NCBI GenBank assembly: GCA_963739135.1
Contig: CAVTZG010000018.1
Location: 124,001-188,000, forward strand
Length of the DNA: 64,000 nucleotides
Source of the DNA: Palsa-504 sp963739135
GTDB lineage: Bacteria; Actinomycetota; Actinomycetes; Streptosporangiales; Streptosporangiaceae
Reading direction: 5' to 3'
Shown: in pieces, positions 7,946-16,208 of the stretch
Numbering within the stretch: the stretch's first letter is position 1
How the letters are laid out: each line of letters begins with the position of its first letter
The notes under the pieces: generated by a model
Databases searched by the model: none
The model's input: only the letters and a program-made list of their open reading frames with translations
Told to the model about the DNA's origin: nothing
Translations under genes and position numbers: made by a program

Positions 7946-9556
7946 ATGGCCGAGAAATCCACTGTCCGAACTGTGACCTACGATCTGCTGCGGTCCCTCG
8001 GACTGACGACCGTATTCGGTAATCCCGGTTCGACCGAGCAGACCTTCCTGCAGGAATTCCCCGGCGATTTCAGCTACATACTGGCGCTGCAGGAGGCCTC
8101 CGCCATCGCGATGGCCGATGCCTTCGCTCAGGTCACCCGGCGTCCGGCCCTGGTCAACCTGCACTCCTCGGCGGGCCTGGGGAACGCCATGGGGAACCTG
8201 GTGGCGGCCTACCACGGAAACACTCCCCTGATCGTCACCGCGGGACAGCAGCACCGGGAGCTGGTGATCGGGGAACCGTACCTGGGCAACCGCGAGGCCA
8301 CCACGATGCCGAAGCCGTGGGTGAAGTGGTCCTACGAGCCGTACCGGGCGCAGGATGTGCCCGAGGCGTTCATGCGGGCCTACGCGATGGCGGTGCAGCC
8401 GCCGGCCGGACCTGTCTTCCTGTCGGTACCGCTGGATGACTGGAACCAGCCGCTGGCCGGCCCGGCCCGCGTCCGGACGGTGAGCGACCGGGTGGCCCCC
8501 GAGGCGGAGCGCCTGCGGCTGTTCGCCGACCGCATCTCCGCCAGCCGCCGTCCCGCGCTGGTCTTCGGACCCGACGTGGACCGCAGCGGCGGGTGGGACG
8601 CAGCCATCGCCCTGGCGGAGAAGCTGCGCGCCGCCGTCTACGGGGCACCGCTGCTTGACCGGGCCTCCTTCCCGGAGGACCATCCCTTGTTCCGCGGGCC
8701 GCTTGGGATGTCGGTGAAGACGATCAGCGACCGGCTGTCCGGGCACGACCTGGCCGTCGTGATCGGCGCGGAGGTGTTCCGGTACTACCCCTACGTTCCC
8801 GGCGACCTCCTTCCGGCGGGCACCGAACTGCTGCAGATCATCGCCAGCCCCGAGGCCGCCGGAGCCGCGCGGGTGGGCGACGCCCTGCTGGCCGACCCCA
8901 AGATCGCGATCGAGCTGCTTCTGAACCTGGTCGCGGAGGGCTCCGCGCGGACCGCCCCGGAGCCGATGGCGCGGCCGCGGCAGCTTCCGCGGGTGCCGAG
9001 CAGCCCGCTCACCCCGCCGGAGGTCTACGCCGTGCTGAGCCGGGTCAGGCCACCGGATTCGGTCATCGTGAACGAATCGACCTCGACCATGGCCCAGCAG
9101 ATCGAGTGGCTCCCGACGGTCAGGACCGGGTCGTTCTTCGCCACGGCCAGCGGGGGCATCGGCTGGGCCGTGCCGGCCGCGGTCGGAGTCGCGCTGGCTG
9201 ACCGGGACCGGGGCGTCACCCGGCCGGTCGTCGGCCTGATCGGCGACGGCTCGTCCCAGTACTCCGTGCAGGCCCTCTGGACGGCGGCTCAGCACCAGCT
9301 GCCGATCGTGTACGTGGTCATGCGCAACAACGAGTACTCCATCCTCAAGTCGTTCGCGGTGCTGGAAGAGACACCGGGCGTTCCCGGGCTCGACCTGCCC
9401 GGGCTCGGCATCGCCGCGCTGGCTCGTGGCTGGGGATGCCGCGCCGTCGACGTCGGCACTGCCGAGGAGCTCGAGCAGGAGTTCAAGACGGCCCTGAGCG
9501 CCGATACCACGACGGTCATCGTGGTACCCACCCAGCCCCATCAGGCGATGCTGTAG
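7946..9556 (+). CDS. mdlC: Thiamine-diphosphate enzyme, benzoylformate decarboxylase-like
   Basis: A 536-aa ThDP-dependent decarboxylase. The N-terminal pyrimidine-binding domain has GNPGSTEQTFL and LQEASAIAMADAFAQ (the Glu that activates ThDP). A central domain follows, then the C-terminal pyrophosphate domain with GDGS at about residue 433 and the paired Asn MRNNEYS near 461, the GDG-N27-NN metal motif. Relatives decarboxylate benzoylformate to benzaldehyde and CO2 in mandelate breakdown. Full length and uninterrupted. Neighbours (tautomerase, FAD oxidase, aldehyde dehydrogenase, CoA ligase) suit a 2-keto-acid to aldehyde to acid to acyl-CoA route. Exact substrate cannot be told from sequence. 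Confidence 0.85.
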   Translation: MAEKSTVRTVTYDLLRSLGLTTVFGNPGSTEQTFLQEFPGDFSYILALQEASAIAMADAFAQVTRRPALVNLHSSAGLGNAMGNLVAAYHGNTPLIVTAGQQHRELVIGEPYLGNREATTMPKPWVKWSYEPYRAQDVPEAFMRAYAMAVQPPAGPVFLSVPLDDWNQPLAGPARVRTVSDRVAPEAERLRLFADRISASRRPALVFGPDVDRSGGWDAAIALAEKLRAAVYGAPLLDRASFPEDHPLFRGPLGMSVKTISDRLSGHDLAVVIGAEVFRYYPYVPGDLLPAGTELLQIIASPEAAGAARVGDALLADPKIAIELLLNLVAEGSARTAPEPMARPRQLPRVPSSPLTPPEVYAVLSRVRPPDSVIVNESTSTMAQQIEWLPTVRTGSFFATASGGIGWAVPAAVGVALADRDRGVTRPVVGLIGDGSSQYSVQALWTAAQHQLPIVYVVMRNNEYSILKSFAVLEETPGVPGLDLPGLGIAALARGWGCRAVDVGTAEELEQEFKTALSADTTTVIVVPTQPHQAML

Positions 9557-9562
9557 CACACC

Positions 9563-10390
9563 TCAGGCGTGGTCGACGAACAGGTCGGCCTGCGGCTCGG
9601 CGCCGGGCTGGTAGGCGTACCGGTCGAAGTCGGTCACGCCCTCGGCGGCCAGCACGTCTTCGCACAGGAACGCGTTGCCGGTGCAGTCCCGGCTGGGCCT
9701 GGTGATCACCGCGTACGCCGCGTCGGAGTAGAGCTCGGGCCTGCGGGCCCGGGCCATCGCCTCGTCGCCGCCGAGCAGGTTCGCCACCGCGGCGGTGGCG
9801 ATCAGCGTCCGGGGCCACAGCGCGTTGGACGCGATGCCGTCATCCGCGAACTCCGCGGCGAACCCCAGGGCGCACAGGGTCATCCCGTACTTGGCGATCG
9901 TGTACCCGATGTGCGGGCCGAGCCAGCGCGGCTCGAGGCTGACCGGCGGGGACAGGGTCAGGATGTGCGGGTTCGCCGAGCGCTTCAGGTGCGGGATGCA
10001 GGCCCGGCTGACCACGAACGTACCTCGGGTGTTGATCGACTGCATCAGGTCGTAGCGCTTGATCTCCAGCGCCTCGGTGCCGGACAGGTTGATCGCCGAG
10101 GCGTTGTTGACGCACACGTCGATCCCGCCGAACCGCTCGGCGGCCTGCGCGACGGCCCGCTCCACCTGGGCCTCGTCGCGGATGTCGCCGACTACCGGCA
10201 GCGCGCGGCCGCCCGCCGCCTCGATCTGCGCGGCCGCGGTGTACACCGTCCCCTCCAGCTTGGGGTGTGCCTCGGCCGTCTTGGCGATCAGCGCGACGTT
10301 GGCGCCGTCCCGCGCCGCGCGCAGCGCGATGGCCAGGCCGATGCCGCGGCTGCCGCCGGAGATGAACAAGGTCTTGCCCGTAAGCGTCAT
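9563..10390 (-). CDS. SDR-family oxidoreductase (HSDL2-like)
   Basis: A 275-aa short-chain dehydrogenase. The NAD(P) site is FISGGSRGIGLAIA near the N-terminus, with CVNNASAINLSG, then IGYTIAKYGMT supplying the YxxxK catalytic pair. The segment LEPRWLGPHIGYT and the C-terminal part match the branch related to hydroxysteroid-dehydrogenase-like protein 2 (substrate unclear, often lipid-related). I start at 10390 because homology begins with MTLTGKTLFISGG; the 19 upstream codons are not conserved. Convergent with the decarboxylase, only 6 bases between stops. Confidence 0.82.
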   Translation of the reverse strand: MTLTGKTLFISGGSRGIGLAIALRAARDGANVALIAKTAEAHPKLEGTVYTAAAQIEAAGGRALPVVGDIRDEAQVERAVAQAAERFGGIDVCVNNASAINLSGTEALEIKRYDLMQSINTRGTFVVSRACIPHLKRSANPHILTLSPPVSLEPRWLGPHIGYTIAKYGMTLCALGFAAEFADDGIASNALWPRTLIATAAVANLLGGDEAMARARRPELYSDAAYAVITRPSRDCTGNAFLCEDVLAAEGVTDFDRYAYQPGAEPQADLFVDHA

Positions 10391-10427
10391 GGCTGCGGTC
10401 CTTCCCGGCGATGGTGCGCACGTAGCA

Positions 10428-10475
10428 CCACGGCCCGTTCGGGTCATTGAATTCTTTATGCCGAACGGGCCGTGG
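10428..10475. terminator. Perfect 15-bp hairpin between ppa and SDR
   Basis: Arms 10428-10442 (CCACGGCCCGTTCGG) and 10461-10475 pair perfectly around an 18-base AT-rich loop. It lies downstream of ppa and upstream of the SDR, both on the minus strand, so it may terminate ppa transcripts. A similar hairpin with the core ACGGnCCGTTCGG is at 36669-36714, so it may instead be a dispersed palindromic repeat. Confidence 0.6.
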
Positions 10476-10488
10476 CATCACTTCCTCG

Positions 10489-10983
10489 TCAGCCTGGCTC
10501 CTGGGTCTCCCGCAGGCGGCGCCGGGAGGCTTCGACCTCAGCCTCACCGGCGGCGCGGTCGGCCCAGGCCGTGTCCCGGACGCCCTTGCCCGGCTCCAGC
10601 TCCTTGTACACGGTGAAGAAGTGATGAATCTCCAGCCGGTAGAACTCGGGCACGTCGTCAAGCTCGCGCAGCTGATCCTGCCGCGGGTCGCCGGCCGGGA
10701 CACAGATGATCTTGTCGTCACCGCCCTTCTCGTCCGTCATCCGGAACATCCCAACCGGGCGGCTGCGGATCAGGCAGCCGGGAAACGTAGGCTCCGGGAC
10801 CAGAACCATCGCGTCGAGCGGGTCGCCGTCCTCGCCCAGGGTGTCTGGTATGAAGCCGTAGTCGGCCGGGTACTGCGTGGCGGTGAACAGCGTGCGGTCC
10901 AGGCGGATCAGGCCGCTTTCGTGGTCGACCTCGTACTTGTTCCTGCTGCCCCGCGGGATCTCGATCACTACGTCGAATTCCAT
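10489..10983 (-). CDS. ppa: Inorganic pyrophosphatase (family I)
   Basis: A 164-aa soluble pyrophosphatase hydrolysing PPi to 2 Pi. It shows EIPRGSRNKYEVD at the N-terminus, YPADYGFIPDTLGEDGDPLDA with the metal-binding acidic signature DGDPLD, and AGDPRQDQLRELDDVP. All expected metal ligands and the Lys/Tyr set appear present. The C-terminal extension is slightly longer and charged. Its position among CoA-ligase genes suits removal of PPi from acyl-adenylate formation, although ppa is usually a housekeeping single copy. Starts at ATG 10983, divergent from nothing. Confidence 0.93.
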   Translation of the reverse strand: MEFDVVIEIPRGSRNKYEVDHESGLIRLDRTLFTATQYPADYGFIPDTLGEDGDPLDAMVLVPEPTFPGCLIRSRPVGMFRMTDEKGGDDKIICVPAGDPRQDQLRELDDVPEFYRLEIHHFFTVYKELEPGKGVRDTAWADRAAGEAEVEASRRRLRETQEPG

Positions 10984-11004
10984 GGCAATCAGTATTCCCG
11001 GTAT

Positions 11005-12515
11005 TCAGGTGGGCGGTGTGCTGAGCAGCAGCGGGTAGGCCCCCCGGTCGAGTCGGCCGGACAGGTCGATGTGGACGAACTTCTCCTCGGTGTACTCGTC
11101 GAAAGCGTGCGGCCCGAGTTCGCGGCCGAGCCCGCTCTGCTTGAAACCGCCGAACGGGTAGGCGGCGTTGACCATGTGCCAGTCGTTGACCCAGACGGTG
11201 CCGGCTTCGAGCTGGCTGGCTACCTCCAGGGCCCGCTGATTATCGGTGCTCCACACCCCGGCGGACAGCCCGTACTCGGTGTCGTTGGCGATCTGGATCG
11301 CCGCCTCGGTGCTCTCGCTGCGGATCACGGCCAGGACCGGGCCGAAGATCTCCTCGCGGGCGATCGTCATGTCGTTGCGGACGTCGGTGAAGATCGTCGG
11401 CTCGACCCAGAAGCCGCGCTCGAACCGCGGGCCGGCCTGCCGCCGCCGTAGGCCAGCGTGGCGCCTTCGGCCTGGCCCGAGTCGATGTAGCGCAGGATCC
11501 GGTCCTGTGCCTCGGCCGAGATGACCGGGCCGAAATCGGTGGCTGGGTCGAGCGGGTCCCCGATCGTGATCGTGCTGGCCCGCTCGATCAGCCGCTCCAC
11601 GAACTTGTCGTGCACGGCGGCGGCCACGATGATCCGGGTACCAGACTCGCACGCCTGCCCCTGGTTCATCAGGCAGCCGAACAGCGTGCCGTCCGCGGCC
11701 AGGTCCAGGTCGGCGTCGTCCAGGACGATGTTCGGCCCCTTGCCGCCGAGCTCCAGCGTCAGCCGCTTGACGTTGCCCGCGGCCATCTTCATGATCTCCC
11801 GCCCGACGGCCGTCGAGCCGGTGAAGGCGATCTTCCGCACGTCGGGGTGGCTGGCCAGCCGGGCTCCGACGACGGCGCCCTCGCCGGGCACCACGTTCAG
11901 GACCCCCGGCGGCAGCCCGCACTCCTGCGCGATCCTGGCGAATTCCAGCAGCGTCAGCGGCGTGTGCTCGTCCGGCTTGACCACGATGGTGTTGCCCGCG
12001 GCCAGCGCCGGGCCGATCTTCCACATGGCCAGCAGCAGCGGGAAGTTCCACGGCACGATGGCCGCGCACACGCCGATCGGCTCGCGCCGGACCAGGCCGC
12101 TGGCCAGCGTGGGCACCTTCAGCAGCGGCCCGGTGTGCTCGAAGGCGTATTTGCGGGCCTGGTCGGCGAAGTAGCGCAGGTGGGCGATGGAGAAGCCGAT
12201 CTGGAACGCCCCGGCCTGGCGGACCGGCGCGCCGTTCTCCAGCGCCTCCAGGACGGCCAGGTCGTTGATCTGCTCGGTGAGCCGGTCTGCGATCGCGTCG
12301 AGCACGGCGGCCCGCTGCGACGGCGGCGTCCGGCGCCACTGGCCGTCGGCGTGCGCGGCCTTGGCCGCCGCGATCGCCTGGTCGGCATGCTCCTGGCTCC
12401 CCTTGGCCACGCTGGCCACCAGCTCTTGCGTGGCCGGGCTGCGGATCTGGAATCGCTCGTCGGTGTCGACCCAGTCTCCGCCGATGAGCATCGAGTAGCG
12501 CCGGATGGTGTCCAT
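11005..12515 (-). pseudogene. Aldehyde dehydrogenase, frameshifted
   Basis: An NAD(P)-dependent aldehyde dehydrogenase starting at MDTIRRYS (12515), with GGGGGCGGG as ribosome-binding site. Frame one carries SPATQELVASV, VPWNFPLLLAMWK, LTLELGGKGPN (catalytic Glu) and QGQACESG (catalytic Cys) up to YGGGR. Around 11435-11450 the reading shifts by one base. The family end (GFWVEPTIF, REEIFGPVL, PFGGFKQSGLGRE) continues in the neighbouring frame to 11005. Combined length is about 502 residues, normal for the family. It would oxidise the aldehyde made by the decarboxylase. The single indel sits in a GGC repeat, a typical site for sequence error. Confidence 0.88.
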
Positions 12516-12612
12516 CCCGCCCCCTTTCGCGGTATGCCCCACGACGCTAAGCCGGGCCGGACGCGCGGATAACGTGCTGCCGGCACGATGATGGGCCGCT
12601 TCCTCGGACCGC

Positions 12613-12631
12613 CGGCACAACGGTTGTGCCG
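12613..12631. promoter_or_regulatory. Palindromic operator candidate between ALDH and CoA ligase
   Basis: CGGCACAAC-G-GTTGTGCCG is a perfect palindrome with 9-bp arms and a one-base centre. It lies in the 192-base space between the divergent aldehyde dehydrogenase (start 12515) and acyl-CoA ligase (start 12708). Size and symmetry suit a dimeric repressor that could control both directions; no cognate regulator is adjacent. Confidence 0.6.
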
Positions 12632-12707
12632 CCGGACCAACGCCGGGGGACAGGCTTGATACCGGGGAACGACGACCACCCACGTCACCGGCCGGACAAT
12701 AAGCAGC

Positions 12708-14213
12708 GTGACGAACCTGGCCAAGAACCTGACCGACACCACCCGCGCCCACGCCGGACGGGTGGCAGTGCGGGTGGACAATGCTGCGATGACCTACCGG
12801 GCCCTGGACGAGGCGAGCGCCCGGGTGGCCGGGCTGCTGCACGAGCGCGGCCTCAAGCCCGGCGACCGGGTCGGGATCATGATGCCCAACGTCGCCGAGG
12901 TTCCCGTGGTGTACTACGGGGTACTCCGGGCCGGCGGCGTGGTCGTCCCGATGAACCCGCTGCTCAAGGCGCGGGAGGTCGCCTATTACCTCGGCGACTC
13001 CGGGGCCGGGCTCCTCTTCGCCGCTCCCACGTTCGCCGACGCGGCGCGCGGCGGCGCCGACCAGGTCCAGGCGGAGTCCATCGTCGTGGACGGGGTCAGC
13101 TTCCCCGACCTGCTGGCCTCGGCCACCCCGGACTTCCAGGTCGCCGACCGGGATAACGAGGACACCGCGGTGATCCTCTACACCTCGGGCACGACCGGCC
13201 ACCCGAAGGGCGCGGAGCTCACCCACGGCAACCTCATCAGCAACACCGAGGTCACGCGGGCCGACATCGTCCGGGCTGGCCCGGACGATGTCATATTCGG
13301 CGGGCTTCCGCTGTTCCACGTGTTCGGGCAGACCGTCGCGCTCAACGTGGCGGTGGCCTCCGGGGCGTGCCTGACCCTGCTGCCGCGGTTCGATGCCGAG
13401 CACGCGCTGCGGATCATCGCCGGCCACCGGGTCACCGTCTTCGAAGGCGTGCCCACCATGTACGTGGCCCTGCTGCACCAGCCGGACCGCGCGGACTACG
13501 ACACCTCCTCGCTGCGGATGTGCATCTCCGGCGGCGCGGCCCTGCCGGTCGAGGTGCTGCGCGGGTTCGAAGAGGCGTTCGGGGTCCCGGTGCTGGAGGG
13601 CTACGGCCTGTCGGAGACCTCGCCGGTCGCGTCGTTCAATCACCCCGACCGCGAGCAAAAGCCCGGCTCGATCGGCACCACCATCCGGGACGTGCAGATG
13701 CGCGTCGTGGACGGCGAAGACCACGAGGTCCCGCAGGGCGAGGTGGGCGAGATCGTCATCCGCGGGCCGAACGTGATGAAGGGCTACTGGCAGCGCCCGG
13801 AGGCCACCGCCGAGGCGATCCGCGACGGCTGGTTCCACACCGGTGACCTGGCCCGGGTCGACTCCGACGGCTACTACTACATCGTGGACAGGAAGAAGGA
13901 CCTGATCATCCGGGGCGGTTACAACGTCTATCCGCGGGAGATCGAGGAGGTGCTCTACGAGCATCCCGCGGTCGCCGAGGCCGCCGTGATCGGGCTGCCG
14001 CACTCGGCCCTGGGCGAGGAGGTAGCCGCCGCGGTATCCCTCAAGCCGGGCGCCGAGATCACCGCCGAAGAGCTGCGCGACTACGTCAAGGGCCAGGTCG
14101 CGGCGTACAAGTACCCGCGGTACGTGTGGATCGTCGACTCGCTGCCCAAGGGCGCGACCGGCAAGATCCAGAAGCGGGATATCGTCATCCCGGCCGACCT
14201 GCCCGCCCTGTGA
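12708..14213 (+). CDS. Acyl-CoA ligase (AMP-forming, long-chain fatty acid type)
   Basis: A 501-aa ANL-superfamily ligase converting a carboxylate, ATP and CoA to acyl-CoA, AMP and PPi. Visible: the P-loop ILYTSGTTGHPKGAELTH, GYGLSETSP, GWFHTGDLARVD, the hinge DRKKDLIIRGGYNVYPREIEE split across about 410-430, and the catalytic Lys in PKGATGKIQKRD near the C-terminus. Starts with GTG; the upstream sequence is a poor ribosome-binding site. A benzoate- or fatty-acid-type substrate is compatible. A 17-base tandem repeat begins at the stop codon and leads straight into an adenylate-kinase frame. Confidence 0.9.
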   Translation: MTNLAKNLTDTTRAHAGRVAVRVDNAAMTYRALDEASARVAGLLHERGLKPGDRVGIMMPNVAEVPVVYYGVLRAGGVVVPMNPLLKAREVAYYLGDSGAGLLFAAPTFADAARGGADQVQAESIVVDGVSFPDLLASATPDFQVADRDNEDTAVILYTSGTTGHPKGAELTHGNLISNTEVTRADIVRAGPDDVIFGGLPLFHVFGQTVALNVAVASGACLTLLPRFDAEHALRIIAGHRVTVFEGVPTMYVALLHQPDRADYDTSSLRMCISGGAALPVEVLRGFEEAFGVPVLEGYGLSETSPVASFNHPDREQKPGSIGTTIRDVQMRVVDGEDHEVPQGEVGEIVIRGPNVMKGYWQRPEATAEAIRDGWFHTGDLARVDSDGYYYIVDRKKDLIIRGGYNVYPREIEEVLYEHPAVAEAAVIGLPHSALGEEVAAAVSLKPGAEITAEELRDYVKGQVAAYKYPRYVWIVDSLPKGATGKIQKRDIVIPADLPAL

Positions 14214-14260
14214 GTGAGGCTGCGCTGTGAGTGAGGCTGCGCCGTGAGTGAGGCTGCGCC
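14210..14260 (+). repeat. Three tandem 17-bp repeats
   Basis: GTGAGTGAGGCTGCGC(C/T) occurs three times without spacing (14210-14226, 14227-14243, 14244-14260). The next 10 bases begin a fourth, diverging copy that contains the GTG start of the adenylate-kinase frame. The first unit includes the stop of the acyl-CoA ligase. Slippage would change the ligase-kinase spacing and could add alternative GTG starts. Confidence 0.9.
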
Positions 14261-14761
14261 GTGAGGCTGCTGCTGCTCGCGCCGCCCGGGGCCGGCAAGG
14301 GCACGCAGGGCGAGCGGCTGGCGGCCTGGTCCGGCGCCCGGCACATCGCCGCCGGTGACCTGCTGCGGGCGCAGGCCCGCGCGGGCGGCGCGCTCGGCCA
14401 GCAGATCGCGGCCTATCAGGCCCGCGGTGACCTGGTTCCCGACCAGATCGTGCTCGACGTGCTGACCCCGGCTGTCGTCGAGGCCGCCGCCGCGGGCGGG
14501 TACATCCTGGACGGCTTCCCGCGGACCCTCCCGCAGGCCACCGCCGCCGCCGAGCTCGCCGCCCGGCTCGGCGTGACGCTGGACGCGGCGATCTACCTGC
14601 ACGCGCCCGAGGCGGTACTAACGCGGCGGCTGCTCGACCGGGCCAGCCAGGGCGGACGCTCCGACGACAAGGCCGACGTGATCCGGCACCGGCTCCAGGT
14701 GTTCGCCGAGACGACAGGCCCGCTCGTCCCGTACTACACCGAACGGGGCATCCTGCGTTGA
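14261..14761 (+). CDS. adk: Adenylate kinase, C-terminally truncated
   Basis: A 166-aa adenylate kinase-like protein (AMP + ATP to 2 ADP). P-loop APPGAGKGTQ (about 7-16), AMP site HIAAGDLLRAQ, GYILDGFPRTLPQA and a short LID (RRLLDRASQGGRSDD), i.e. the compact type with no zinc LID. It stops after YYTERGILR, where relatives carry about 15-25 more residues forming the last helix. The sequence right after the stop is the tail of an unrelated metallo-hydrolase on the other strand, so the 3' end was lost by deletion. Downstream of the CoA ligase it would recycle AMP. Confidence 0.78.
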   Translation: MRLLLLAPPGAGKGTQGERLAAWSGARHIAAGDLLRAQARAGGALGQQIAAYQARGDLVPDQIVLDVLTPAVVEAAAAGGYILDGFPRTLPQATAAAELAARLGVTLDAAIYLHAPEAVLTRRLLDRASQGGRSDDKADVIRHRLQVFAETTGPLVPYYTERGILR

Positions 14762-15296
14762 CCACGTCGATGAGCATCAGGGTGTCGTGGTCAGGGAAAT
14801 GGATGTAGATGTTGTCCGGCGTGTGATTGGAGCCATGCCAGGCCAGTTCGACGCGCTCACCCCCGACCTCCAGGGTGTACCGGTCGGCGAAGGTCACCTC
14901 GGGCGCCGGCCGGGCCGTGTCGTTGTCCCGCAGCATGAGCCGCCGGGTCTCCTCGTGCCCGATGCGGGTCACGTCCCCGTCGAACAGGAAGGCCGCGCCA
15001 GAGTGATCGGCATGGTGGTGGGAGTAGACCAGGTGGGTCACCGTGTTGGGCGTGCCGTTGGCGGCGGCGATCTCGTCCACGGCCCGCCGCAGGTTGCCGC
15101 CGATGGACGGGGGCGCGTCGAACAGCACCACGCCATCCGCAGTGGTCAGGAACGCCGACTGGTAGACGCCGTCGGTGACCCAGTACAGGTTCCGCTCGAC
15201 GCGTCCTACGTGGTAGCCCTGGTCGTTGAGGGCCGGGCCAAACGCGGACTGGGGGATGGGCGCGTAGTCGGGCAGGATTTGCTCTGGTGATGTCAC
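14760..15296 (-). pseudogene. Metallo-beta-lactamase-fold hydrolase, 3' truncated
   Basis: Starts with GTG at 15296 behind AAGGGAG. It reads about 179 codons of an MBL-fold hydrolase: VTDGVYQSAFLTT, then the metal motif SHHHADHSG (HxHxDH), and the His of HGSNHTPDNIYIHFP. Homology ends after LMLIDVVN at about 14760, where it meets the truncated adenylate kinase. No native stop follows, so any product would read through antisense sequence. About 100-130 C-terminal residues including later zinc ligands are missing. The upstream region holds operator site A and is duplicated in front of the SDR at 16103. Confidence 0.75.
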
Positions 15297-15370
15297 GGTA
15301 TCTCCCTTGCATCTCGCGCACGCCCCTGGCGGCCGTGCCTTCGCGACGGGTCCAGGCTGGCCGCCGGCTT

Positions 15371-15403
15371 GGTGATCGGCCATCACCGGATCCTGGTGAT
15401 TCG
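15371..15403. promoter_or_regulatory. Operator-like site A (GGTGA / TCACC / GGTGATTCG)
   Basis: GGTGA (15371-15375), a 7-base spacer, TCACC (15383-15387), 7 bases, then GGTGATTCG (15395-15403). The last 21 bases are identical to site B at 16221-16241. It lies about 75-107 bases upstream of the MBL-fold start (15296, minus strand), the same distance as site B from the SDR leader. Confidence 0.7.
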
Positions 15404-15422
15404 GGTGGCGAGGCCAGCCGCC

Positions 15423-16103
15423 TCAGGGGCCGTAGGCCGGCAGAATCGCCCCGCTGACCGGCGCCGCGGCGTCGCTGACCAGGAAGGCGATCACGCCGGC
15501 GATCGCCTCGGGCGCGACCGCGTTGGCCATCACCTCGGCCGGGAACGCGGCCCGGTTGGCGGGGCTGTCGAGCAGTTGCGGCGCGACCGCGTTCACCCGG
15601 ATCCCGTGCGGGCGGAGCTCGAGGTCCAGAACGCGGGTCAGGTGGACCAGCGCGGCCTTGCTCACGCCGTAGGCCGCCATGCCGGCGGCTGGCTCGATCC
15701 CCGGGCGGGCGGCTACGTGCACGATGACACCTGAGCCCTGCCGCTGCATGTGCGGCGCGACCGCCCGGCTCAGCCACAGCGCGGGGCCCAGGTTGACGTC
15801 GATCATGCGCTGCAGCGCCTCGGGTGTCGTGCTCAGGGCGTCACCCAGGCTGAACGCGCCGATGGTGTTCACCAGCACGTCAGGCGGGCCGACCTCGGCG
15901 GCGATCCGGTCGATGACCCGCGTGACCACGGCGGGATCGGTGGCATCGGCCACCTCGGGACGGACCTGGCCGGCGAGGTCACGCAACCCGCGCTCGTCCC
16001 GGTCGACCGCCACCACCACCAGGCCGGCCGCGGCGAGCGTCGCTGCCGTCGCGCGGCCAAGCGCACCGCCTCCGCCGGCCACGATCGCCACCTTGGCGCT
16101 CAT
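15423..16103 (-). CDS. SDR-family oxidoreductase
   Basis: A 226-aa short-chain dehydrogenase. GGGGALGRATAATLA is the glycine-rich dinucleotide site, AVDRDERG follows the second strand, and DVLVNTIGAF and AYGVSKAALVHLTR (YxxxK) supply the active site. Slightly short for the family but complete, ending ...PVSGAILPAYGP. I prefer ATG 16103 because a 10-codon leader frame with a strong AAGGAG site ends in TGA overlapping it (ATGA). GTG 16112 is the alternative. The upstream 115 bases are duplicated from the MBL-fold gene promoter, suggesting co-regulation. Confidence 0.82.
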   Translation of the reverse strand: MSAKVAIVAGGGGALGRATAATLAAAGLVVVAVDRDERGLRDLAGQVRPEVADATDPAVVTRVIDRIAAEVGPPDVLVNTIGAFSLGDALSTTPEALQRMIDVNLGPALWLSRAVAPHMQRQGSGVIVHVAARPGIEPAAGMAAYGVSKAALVHLTRVLDLELRPHGIRVNAVAPQLLDSPANRAAFPAEVMANAVAPEAIAGVIAFLVSDAAAPVSGAILPAYGP

Positions 16104-16132
16104 GATGTCCACCAGCCGGGAAATGATGTCAT
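16100..16132 (-). CDS. Ten-residue leader peptide coupled to the SDR
   Basis: ATG at 16132, preceded by AAGGAG at good spacing, encodes MTSFPGWWTS and stops in a TGA that overlaps the SDR start as ATGA. The codons ATG ACA TCA correspond to GTG ACA TCA of the MBL-fold gene whose upstream region is duplicated here. The peptide may therefore be the relic of that gene's start, reused to load ribosomes for the SDR. Two adjacent Trp codons could allow attenuation, but I see no convincing terminator. Confidence 0.5.
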   Translation of the reverse strand: MTSFPGWWTS

Positions 16133-16208
16133 GGCATCTCCTTGCAACTCCGGCACGTTCCTCGCGGCCGTGCGGGCCTGTCTACGGACTCAGGCTGGCC
16201 GTCAGCCA

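Noticed and set aside
7559..9559. A 666-codon frame antisense to the decarboxylase
   Set aside because: No domain, and the plus-strand ThDP enzyme is complete with all motifs.
14210..14260. Possible plasmid iteron array
   Set aside because: Only three short GC-rich units between two metabolic genes; no Rep gene or AT-rich origin nearby.
11367..15386. A 1339-codon minus-strand open frame
   Set aside because: It joins the aldehyde dehydrogenase, antisense of the CoA ligase and the MBL fragment only because high GC lacks stops; the middle part is the shadow of the acyl-CoA ligase.
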